Assembly (NCBI RefSeq): GCF_001547935.1
Contig: NZ_AP014635.1
Coordinates: forward strand, 744,001 to 808,000
Length of the DNA stretch: 64,000 nt
Reading direction: 5' to 3'
Source of the DNA: Vibrio tritonius
GTDB taxonomy: Bacteria > Pseudomonadota > Gammaproteobacteria > Enterobacterales > Vibrionaceae
Below the pieces are notes generated by a model. It did not search any database. It saw nothing but the letters and a program-made list of their open reading frames with translations, and was not told the DNA's origin. The position numbers and the translations under genes were made by a program. Positions 58,182 to 64,000 of the stretch are shown one piece after another (the stretch's first letter is position 1; each line of letters starts with the position of its first letter).

Positions 58182-58698
58182 CTTTGGAAGCTTCACTAAT
58201 AAGCTCAGACGTGGGTATGTAGTGAGGCCTCTTTGGCAACGTATGATAACCGACTGGTATGAGGCTCTCTCAATCAAACCTGCCTCTAATCTGACGTCAT
58301 CATACGCCCCTGGTTAGCCAATAATGTGTTCATTTCTCTTGATCTCCACATTGGCGATGGCTACCACCAATAGCCCCGGTTCTCTCAAAGGAAAAGGGGC
58401 TTTTCTTCTTTTTATCCTTCTATTGCATCCCTTAGCTGCTGCTTATTTATACGAAATGTATTGCACCGGCAGTTAGCTGCATTTCTTTAATTTTTTTTGT
58501 GACTTCTGTTCAATTTTGTGGCGTTGTTCGCATTCCTATCTACTCCTTTCTCTTTTTTAACTATTTTCTCAGTTTTCATTAAAGGAACGCTTAAGTGGGT
58601 CGTTAACAGAGATAACTTTGAGAGAACTACTGGTTTTCCGAGACGTCGGAAACCGCACGGGAGTTCCGCTTGCCGGAAAATCAATAGGAGGCACCACA
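58182..58698 (+). promoter_or_regulatory. flaA-flaC intergenic: terminator and flaC control region
   Basis: Stem AGCCCC/GGGGCT at 58372-58401 followed by TTTTCTT probably ends flaA. TAAA (58580-58583) and GTCGTTAA (58599-58606), 15 bp apart, form a sigma-28 promoter for flaC. The leader holds hairpins at 58632-58654 and TTCCG/CGGAA (58664-58678). No ORF was found. Confidence 0.7.
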
Positions 58699-59835
58699 AT
58701 GGCGGTTAATGTTAATACCAACGTGTCAGCGATGACTGCACAACGTTACCTGAACAGCGCAAGTAATGCTCAACAAGCATCTATGGAGCGTTTGTCTTCA
58801 GGTTACAGAATCAACAGCGCTAAAGATGATGCGGCTGGTCTTCAAATCTCTAACCGATTGAATGTCCAAAGCCGTGGTCTTGATGTTGCTGTACGTAACG
58901 CAAATGATGGTATCTCCATTGCGCAGACTGCTGAAGGCGCAATGAAAGAAACAACCAACATTCTTCAACGTATGCGTGACTTGTCCCTACAATCGTCTAA
59001 CGGTTCAAACTCTAAGTCTGACCGTCAAGCGATTCAGGAAGAAGTAACGGCTTTGAATGACGAATTGAACCGTGTAGCGGAAACCACTTCATTTGGTGGT
59101 AACAAGCTACTTAACGGTACGTTCCAAACTAAAGCGTTTCAAATCGGCGCAGATAACGGCGAAGCTGTTAACCTAAGCCTTAAAGATATGCGTAGCGACA
59201 ACAGAATGATGGGTGGTACCGGATATGTTGCAGCTGAAGCAAAAGGTAAAGATTGGGGCGTAAAACAAGGCTCTAACGATCTAAGTATTACCTTAAAAGA
59301 TAAATCAACAGGTCAAGACCAAACGATCAACATCAAAGCAAAAGAAGGCGATGATATTGAAGAGTTGGCTACTTACATCAACGGCCAAACCGATATGGTG
59401 AAAGCGTCTGTTGATGAAGACGGTAAACTGCAAATGTTTACTGACAACAACAAAGTCGATGGTCCTGTCACATTCGGTGGTAGCCTTGCTGGTGAACTGA
59501 ATATGGGTCCTGGTAAAGCTGAAACAGTTAATGACATCGACGTTACTTCGGTTGGTGGTGCTCAACAAGCTGTTGCAGTTGTCGACTCAGCGTTGAAATT
59601 TGTTGATAGTCACCGTGCGGAACTTGGTGCATTCCAAAACCGTTTCGGTCACGCGATCAGTAACTTAGAAAACATTAACGAAAATGTGAATGCTTCTAAG
59701 AGCCGTATCAAAGATACAGACTTTGCGAAAGAGACTACCGCTCTTACGAAATCGCAAATTCTATCTCAAGCTTCAAGCTCTGTTTTGGCGCAAGCTAAAC
59801 AGGCTCCTCAAGCAGCGTTGGCTCTACTGGGTTAA
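58699..59835 (+). CDS. flaC: Flagellin FlaC
   Basis: This 378-residue flagellin shares the conserved ends with FlaA ([39 protein letters not shown]) but its start MAVNVNTNV and end [11 protein letters not shown] resemble V. cholerae FlaC. It is the second of two flagellins here; more copies may lie elsewhere. ATG 58699 is preceded by AGGAGG at 58686-58691. A sigma-28 promoter upstream places it among late genes. Confidence 0.93.
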   Translation: MAVNVNTNVSAMTAQRYLNSASNAQQASMERLSSGYRINSAKDDAAGLQISNRLNVQSRGLDVAVRNANDGISIAQTAEGAMKETTNILQRMRDLSLQSSNGSNSKSDRQAIQEEVTALNDELNRVAETTSFGGNKLLNGTFQTKAFQIGADNGEAVNLSLKDMRSDNRMMGGTGYVAAEAKGKDWGVKQGSNDLSITLKDKSTGQDQTINIKAKEGDDIEELATYINGQTDMVKASVDEDGKLQMFTDNNKVDGPVTFGGSLAGELNMGPGKAETVNDIDVTSVGGAQQAVAVVDSALKFVDSHRAELGAFQNRFGHAISNLENINENVNASKSRIKDTDFAKETTALTKSQILSQASSSVLAQAKQAPQAALALLG

Positions 59836-60274
59836 TCCCTTTACGATGACCAATATGCAAAAATCCAGCTTCGGCTGGATTTTTTCTATCTTGCCCAAAG
59901 AAAACAGTCTTGGTTTCTCCAATCCTAACTTCTTATCTACTGAAATCTAATCCCAATAACAGTTGTTATCTGATCATTCTAGCTGGTCATTACGTTCAAG
60001 TTTAAAGCTCACCTAAGCGATTGTGTGACATGATTTTTTCGGTCATGCCTACTTGCATAGATTTAAGGTTGAAACGGCTAGAAGTACTTATACGGCGCAA
60101 TCATCATATATGGTTTAACAGCCTGTGTAAGAGGCTCGCTGAAACAGTATCTTGAAGTTACTTGGGTATAGCGGCATTGGGGATTCAAAAAGTATTGGAG
60201 ATTTAAATAGGGGATTGGACAAAAAGTGAAATGCCAGATAAAACAAAACCCAGCATTGCTGGGTTTGTTTATTA
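59836..60274. other. 439-bp gap between flaC and the tRNA array
   Basis: It holds the flaC terminator (AAATCCAGC/GCTGGATTT with T-run, 59861-59886), a half copy of the dispersed repeat (60139-60170, ending GGGTATA), and the tRNA-array terminator AAACCCAGC/GCTGGGTTT at 60246-60266 on the minus strand. I see no gene. Confidence 0.7.
60139..60170 (+). repeat. Half copy of the dispersed TATACCC repeat
   Basis: CTGAAACAGTATCTTGAAG and on to GGGTATA matches the right arm at 32327-32358 with four changes in 32 bases. Confidence 0.7.
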
Positions 60275-60359
60275 TGGTGCGGAAGGGGAGACTTGAACTC
60301 CCACACCTTGCGGCGCCAGAACCTAAATCTGGTGCGTCTACCAATTTCGCCACTTCCGC
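60275..60359 (-). tRNA. tRNA-Leu (TAG)
   Basis: 85 bases with acceptor arms GCGGAAG/CTTCCGC, anticodon loop TTTAGGT, long variable arm and encoded CCA. It is the last gene of the array in the direction of transcription; a terminator follows. Confidence 0.97.
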
Positions 60360-60408
60360 ATGTTTGTAGATAACTCGACTGGATAGATATCGAATCATCG
60401 TTGTAATA

Positions 60409-60483
60409 TGGCAGGTCTACCTGGATTCGAACCAGGGAATGGCGGCATCAAAAGCCGCTGCCTTACCGCTTGGCGATAGACCT
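60409..60483 (-). tRNA. tRNA-Gln (TTG)
   Basis: 75 bases with acceptor arms AGGTCTA/TAGACCT, anticodon loop CTTTTGA and encoded CCA. Confidence 0.97.
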
Positions 60484-60512
60484 ACAGCTGATAGTTTTCA
60501 CTATCAAAATAA

Positions 60513-60597
60513 TGGTGCGGAAGGGGAGACTTGAACTCCCACACCTTGCGGCGCCAGAACCTAAATCTGGTGCGTCTACCAATTTCGCCACTTCCGC
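60513..60597 (-). tRNA. tRNA-Leu (TAG)
   Basis: 85 bases, same sequence as the gene at 60275. A short GATAG/CTATC hairpin stands in the spacer before the next gene. Confidence 0.97.
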
Positions 60598-60652
60598 AAC
60601 TTGTTCTATAGATAACTCGACTTGGATAGACTATCGAATCATCGTTGTAATA

Positions 60653-60727
60653 TGGCAGGTCTACCTGGATTCGAACCAGGGAATGGCGGCATCAAAAGCC
60701 GCTGCCTTACCGCTTGGCGATAGACCT
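60653..60727 (-). tRNA. tRNA-Gln (TTG)
   Basis: 75 bases, same sequence as the gene at 60409. Confidence 0.97.
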
Positions 60728-60755
60728 ACAGCTGATAGCTTACGCTATCTAAATA

Positions 60756-60840
60756 TGGTGCGGAAAGGGAGACTTGAACTCCCACACCTTGCGGCGCCAG
60801 AACCTAAATCTGGTGCGTCTACCAATTTCGCCATTTCCGC
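60756..60840 (-). tRNA. tRNA-Leu (TAG), acceptor variant
   Basis: 85 bases. The last acceptor pair is A-T instead of G-C (GCGGAAA/TTTCCGC), a compensated change also present at 61669-61753. Confidence 0.96.
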
Positions 60841-60884
60841 ATGTTTTGCTGATCACCCGATACACTATCGAGCCATCTAAATAA

Positions 60885-60958
60885 TGGCAGGTCTACCTGG
60901 ATTCGAACCAGGGATGACGGAATCAGAATCCGTTGCCTTACCGCTTGGCGATAGACCT
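60885..60958 (-). tRNA. tRNA-Gln (CTG)
   Basis: 74 bases with the same acceptor as the TTG genes but anticodon stem ACGGA/TCCGT and loop TTCTGAT, anticodon CTG. The only CTG gene in the array. Confidence 0.96.
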
Positions 60959-60982
60959 GCTACACAGTCACTTGAAGCACTT

Positions 60983-61069
60983 TGGTGCGGAGAGAGGGAC
61001 TTGAACCCTCACGTCCGTTAGGACACTAGCACCTGAAGCTAGCGCGTCTACCAATTCCGCCATCACCGC
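60983..61069 (-). tRNA. tRNA-Leu (CAG)
   Basis: 87 bases with anticodon loop TTCAGGT and a long variable arm. The acceptor arms are GCGGTGA and TCTCCGC, leaving a T-T mismatch at the fifth pair. The rest of the cloverleaf is regular. Confidence 0.93.
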
Positions 61070-61100
61070 GAAGTTGGGTCAAGTGATTGTAATGGTATTA

Positions 61101-61177
61101 TGGTGGCTACGACGGGATTCGAACCTGTGACCCCATCATTATGAGTGATGTGCTCTAACCAACTGAGCTACGTAGCC
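61101..61177 (-). tRNA. tRNA-Met (CAT), elongator
   Basis: 77 bases with acceptor arms GGCTACG/CGTAGCC and loop CTCATAA. By eye it is identical to the E. coli elongator MetT/MetU. Confidence 0.97.
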
Positions 61178-61187
61178 ATCTAAATTA

Positions 61188-61272
61188 TGGTGCGGAAGGG
61201 GAGACTTGAACTCCCACACCTTGCGGCGCCAGAACCTAAATCTGGTGCGTCTACCAATTTCGCCACTTCCGC
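61188..61272 (-). tRNA. tRNA-Leu (TAG)
   Basis: 85 bases, copy of the gene at 60275 within the 577-bp repeat. Confidence 0.97.
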
Positions 61273-61321
61273 ATGTTTGTAGATAACTCGACTGGATAGA
61301 TATCGAATCATCGTTGTAATA

Positions 61322-61396
61322 TGGCAGGTCTACCTGGATTCGAACCAGGGAATGGCGGCATCAAAAGCCGCTGCCTTACCGCTTGGCGATAGACCT
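61322..61396 (-). tRNA. tRNA-Gln (TTG)
   Basis: 75 bases, copy of the gene at 60409 within the repeat. Confidence 0.97.
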
Positions 61397-61425
61397 ACAG
61401 CTGATAGTTTTCACTATCAAAATAA

Positions 61426-61510
61426 TGGTGCGGAAGGGGAGACTTGAACTCCCACACCTTGCGGCGCCAGAACCTAAATCTGGTGCGTCTACCAATTTCG
61501 CCACTTCCGC
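61426..61510 (-). tRNA. tRNA-Leu (TAG)
   Basis: 85 bases, copy of the gene at 60513 within the repeat. Confidence 0.97.
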
Positions 61511-61565
61511 AACTTGTTCTATAGATAACTCGACTTGGATAGACTATCGAATCATCGTTGTAATA

Positions 61566-61640
61566 TGGCAGGTCTACCTGGATTCGAACCAGGGAATGGC
61601 GGCATCAAAAGCCGCTGCCTTACCGCTTGGCGATAGACCT
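61566..61640 (-). tRNA. tRNA-Gln (TTG)
   Basis: 75 bases, copy of the gene at 60653 within the repeat. Confidence 0.97.
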
Positions 61641-61668
61641 ACAGCTGATAGCTTACGCTATCTAAATA

Positions 61669-61753
61669 TGGTGCGGAAAGGGAGACTTGAACTCCCACAC
61701 CTTGCGGCGCCAGAACCTAAATCTGGTGCGTCTACCAATTTCGCCATTTCCGC
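61669..61753 (-). tRNA. tRNA-Leu (TAG), acceptor variant
   Basis: 85 bases, copy of the GCGGAAA variant at 60756. Confidence 0.96.
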
Positions 61754-61792
61754 ATGTTTTCCTAAAAGCTCTATTTAAAAGCGCTTAGGAAA

Positions 61793-61869
61793 TGGTGGCT
61801 ACAACGGGATTCGAACCTGTGACCCCATCATTATGAGTGATGTGCTCTAACCAGCTGAGCTATGTAGCC
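61793..61869 (-). tRNA. tRNA-Met (CAT), elongator
   Basis: 77 bases with acceptor arms GGCTACA/TGTAGCC, a compensated variant of the gene at 61101. A TTTCCTAA/TTAGGAAA hairpin fills the spacer to the next gene. Confidence 0.97.
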
Positions 61870-61949
61870 ATGTTTTTAGAGCGAGACAATATAATACAAT
61901 CTTACTCTAAGTTCCAATACTTTTTATGCATTGAAATACAACAAATAAG

Positions 61950-62024
61950 TGGCAGGTCTACCTGGATTCGAACCAGGGAATGGCGGCATCAAAAGCCGCT
62001 GCCTTACCGCTTGGCGATAGACCT
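61950..62024 (-). tRNA. tRNA-Gln (TTG)
   Basis: 75 bases, same gene sequence as at 60409 but outside the repeat. Confidence 0.97.
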
Positions 62025-62054
62025 ACAGCCGATAGCTTTCGCTATCTAAAATAA

Positions 62055-62139
62055 TGGTGCGGAAGGGGAGACTTGAACTCCCACACCTTGCGGCGCCAGA
62101 ACCTAAATCTGGTGCGTCTACCAATTTCGCCACTTCCGC
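62055..62139 (-). tRNA. tRNA-Leu (TAG)
   Basis: 85 bases, same gene sequence as at 60275 but outside the repeat. Confidence 0.97.
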
Positions 62140-62178
62140 ATTATTTCCTAAAAGCTCTATTCAAAAGCGTTTAGGAAA

Positions 62179-62255
62179 TGGTGGCTACAACGGGATTCGA
62201 ACCTGTGACCCCATCATTATGAGTGATGTGCTCTAACCAGCTGAGCTATGTAGCC
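62179..62255 (-). tRNA. tRNA-Met (CAT), elongator
   Basis: 77 bases, GGCTACA variant as at 61793. It is the first gene of the array. Confidence 0.97.
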
Positions 62256-62310
62256 ATTTCCAAATTGTTGCTCTCGCTGCTAAGTTGCCTTGTCGTTGAG
62301 AACGGAGCGC

Positions 62311-62339
62311 ATTATGCGGATATGACTGGAGAGCGTCAA
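62311..62339 (-). promoter_or_regulatory. Promoter of the tRNA array
   Basis: On the minus strand the -35 TTGACG (62339-62334) and -10 CATAAT (62316-62311) are 17 bp apart, followed by a GC-rich stretch GCGCTCCG, the discriminator type linked to stringent control of stable RNA. Confidence 0.8.
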
Positions 62340-62480
62340 TAGTTTTTTTGAATAAATTCCCCAAAAATGACCGTTCGTGTTTTTTTTAAGCAAAGAGGCG
62401 TGTTTGTGATCAAAAACTGCTAATAAAACAACAGATTCATTTGGCTTGCTTCTTGTCTTTTTTGATACTTTCTTTGTGTT

Positions 62481-62514
62481 AAAAATAAAAAAGCCAACCG
62501 GCAGGTTGGCTTTT
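62481..62514 (-). terminator. Terminator after ychF
   Basis: On the minus strand AAGCCAACC and GGTTGGCTT form a 9-bp stem, followed by TTTTATTTTT. Confidence 0.88.
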
Positions 62515-62536
62515 AAACAATTAGATTGGGTATGAA

Positions 62537-63628
62537 CTACACATTGAAACGGAAATGCACTACATCGCCATCTTTTACGATGTAATCTTTTCCTTCTAGA
62601 CGCCATTTACCCGCTTCTTTGGCACCGCTTTCTCCGCGGAACTGGATGAAATCGTCGTAACCGACAACTTCTGCACGAATAAAGCCGCGCTCAAAGTCGG
62701 TATGGATTTTACCCGCAGCTTGTGGCGCTGTTGCACCGACAGGGATAGTCCATGCGCGAACTTCTTTCACACCCGCAGTGAAGTAAGTTTGTAAGTCGAG
62801 AAGTTCATAACCTGAGCGAATCACTCGGTTAAGGCCTGGTTCTTCGATACCAAGATCTGCAAGGAACTCATCGCGCTCGTCATCTTCAAGTTCTGCCATT
62901 TCTGCTTCAATTGCCGCACAAACAGCTACAACTACAGCATTTTCTTTAGCGGCATGTTCACGAACAGCATCAAGATAGGCATTATCTTCAAAACCATCTT
63001 CATTGACATTCGCAATGTACATAGTTGGTTTGAGGGTTAAGAAGTTGAGATAACCGACAGCTGCGGTTTCTTCTTTACTAAGTTCAACTGAACGAGCTGA
63101 GCCACCTTCGGTCAGAACTGGTAGCAGTTTTTCTAGCACAGTCAGTTCAAATTTTGCGTCTTTGTCGCCGCCTTTAGCGCGTTTCGCTTGGCGTTGAATG
63201 GCGCGTTCGCAACTGTCTAAATCTGCTAGAGCGAGTTCCAAGTTGATGACTTCAATATCTTCAATCGGTGACACTTTACCTGCTACGTGAACGATGTTTT
63301 CGTTTTCGAAACAACGAACAACGTGACCGATCGCATCAGTTTCACGGATGTTAGCTAGGAATTTATTACCTAAGCCTTCACCTTTAGAGGCGCCAGCAAC
63401 TAGGCCTGCAATGTCCACAAATTCCATAGTGGTTGGCAGAACACGCTCTGGATTTACGATTTCAGATAGCGCATCAAGACGCAAATCTGGCACAGGTACA
63501 ACACCTGTGTTTGGCTCAATAGTACAAAACGGGAAGTTAGCCGCTTCGATACCTGCTTTGGTAAGTGCATTAAAAAGAGTCGATTTACCTACGTTTGGTA
63601 AACCCACAATGCCACATTTAAAACCCAT
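62537..63628 (-). CDS. ychF: Ribosome-binding ATPase YchF
   Basis: YchF is an Obg-family ATPase that binds ribosomes and has a role in stress and translation control. The 363-residue length equals E. coli. It has [17 protein letters not shown] at residues 6-22 (G1), [19 protein letters not shown] (G3, near 70) and a C-terminal TGS domain with [20 protein letters not shown]. The NxxE of the G4 region favours ATP over GTP in this family. pth lies just upstream, as in E. coli. Confidence 0.97.
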   Translation of the reverse strand: MGFKCGIVGLPNVGKSTLFNALTKAGIEAANFPFCTIEPNTGVVPVPDLRLDALSEIVNPERVLPTTMEFVDIAGLVAGASKGEGLGNKFLANIRETDAIGHVVRCFENENIVHVAGKVSPIEDIEVINLELALADLDSCERAIQRQAKRAKGGDKDAKFELTVLEKLLPVLTEGGSARSVELSKEETAAVGYLNFLTLKPTMYIANVNEDGFEDNAYLDAVREHAAKENAVVVAVCAAIEAEMAELEDDERDEFLADLGIEEPGLNRVIRSGYELLDLQTYFTAGVKEVRAWTIPVGATAPQAAGKIHTDFERGFIRAEVVGYDDFIQFRGESGAKEAGKWRLEGKDYIVKDGDVVHFRFNV

Positions 63629-63638
63629 GACTATAACC

Positions 63639-64000
63639 TTATTCAGCTTTGAACGTGTGTAAGCGGTTTTGTGCTTTTGTTAGACCATCTTTCAGCAAAA
63701 TGTCTAGGCAACGAACGGATTCGTCTACCACGGCATTTAAACACTCTTGCTCTTTAGCAGGAGCTTTGCCTAACACATAGCCAGCTACTTTATCTTTATG
63801 TCCAGGATGGCCAATGCCAATCCGCAGACGGTAAAATTCTTTGTTGTTACCGAGTTTGGAAATGGTGTCTTTTAAGCCGTTATGGCCACCATGACCGCCC
63901 CCTTTCTTGAATTTAGCCACTCCCGGTGGAAGATCCAGTTCATCATGGGCGACCATGATTTCTTCAGGAGCGATCTGGTAAAACTTCGCTAGGGCTGCAA
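63639..64000 (-). CDS. pth: Peptidyl-tRNA hydrolase, 3' part
   Basis: Pth recycles peptidyl-tRNA that drops off ribosomes. About 120 C-terminal residues are inside the window; the frame is open to the right edge. [11 protein letters not shown] (with the catalytic-site aspartate) is followed by [16 protein letters not shown], the tRNA-contact glycine loop, and [20 protein letters not shown]. The stop is 10 bp before the ychF start, so the two are one operon. Confidence 0.96.
   Translation of the reverse strand, partial: AALAKFYQIAPEEIMVAHDELDLPPGVAKFKKGGGHGGHNGLKDTISKLGNNKEFYRLRIGIGHPGHKDKVAGYVLGKAPAKEQECLNAVVDESVRCLDILLKDGLTKAQNRLHTFKAE

Larger units (their letters stand above)
60271..60847. 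repeat. 577-bp direct repeat in the tRNA array, copy 1
   Basis: This block of five tRNA genes (Leu-Gln-Leu-Gln-Leu) and their spacers recurs at 61184-61760, offset 913 bp, with no difference that I could find by reading both. Confidence 0.9.
61184..61760. repeat. 577-bp direct repeat in the tRNA array, copy 2
   Basis: Exact copy of 60271-60847, including spacers. The match starts at the left with ATTATGG and ends at the right with ATGTTTT. Confidence 0.9.

Noticed and set aside
60470..62236. ORFs of 60-136 codons over the tRNA array, with repeated MVRKGRLELPHLAAPEPKSG
   Set aside because: They are antisense translations of tRNA-Leu and tRNA-Gln genes, a well-known annotation error; the repetition comes from the tRNAs.
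60271..62255. Regular repeats that look like a CRISPR array
   Set aside because: The repeats are complete tRNA cloverleafs with CCA ends, and units alternate Leu/Gln/Met.

Overview
The window is a stretch of the large chromosome of a Vibrio species. The evidence is polar-flagellum genes typical of the family (flgT, flgO, flgP, cheV and cheR beside the flg operons), two flagellins that read like V. cholerae FlaA and FlaC, sigma-54 promoters before the flagellar operons, a TIGR03503-type protein, and a gene order I recall for V. cholerae chromosome I (bamA to pth). The species is not assigned. I see no insertion sequence, prophage or CRISPR array.

Layout. 1-9958: envelope and replication operon, bamA (3' end)-skp-lpxD-fabZ-lpxA-lpxB-rnhB-dnaE-accA. 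10135-19019: tilS, a small cytochrome c, glnB, then the enterobacterial-type yafD-mltD-gloB-yafS-rnhA-dnaQ block and a membrane protein. 19175-25153: gmhA, yafJ, purMN, upp, rluF, smrA. 25226-25510: a small transcript with a perfect FNR site and a 37-codon ORF. Then tRNA-Pro, a TraB/GumN protein, copA under a CueR-type promoter, and gltX.

31465-39236 is the accessory part. It holds an orphan AP2-like gene, a structured non-coding stretch, and a six-gene minus-strand operon: fused permease, ATPase, binding protein, inositol-monophosphatase-like enzyme, dual-specificity-phosphatase-like protein and LacI-type regulator. Its promoter carries a good Pho box exactly 10 bp before the -10 and an 18-bp palindrome just upstream. 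I read it as a phosphate-starvation system that imports a phosphorylated small molecule and removes its phosphate inside the cell. This is the best candidate here for an undescribed system.

39536-59835 is a flagellar region: flgT, flgOP, flgMN, flgA, cheVR, flgBCDE, flgFGHIJ, flgKL, flaA and flaC. Sigma-54 sites precede flgB, flgF, flgK and flaA; sigma-28 sites precede flgM and flaC. This fits a hierarchy in which hook and basal-body genes come first and late genes follow once FlgM is exported. A strong terminator-like hairpin lies inside the flgF operon just before flgI.

60275-62255 is a 17-gene tRNA array (Met, Leu, Gln) on the minus strand, an expanded relative of the E. coli metT-leuW-glnU cluster, containing an exact 577-bp duplication. 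ychF and the 3' part of pth close the window. fadE and uraA, which I would expect beside gmhA and upp in this order, are absent.
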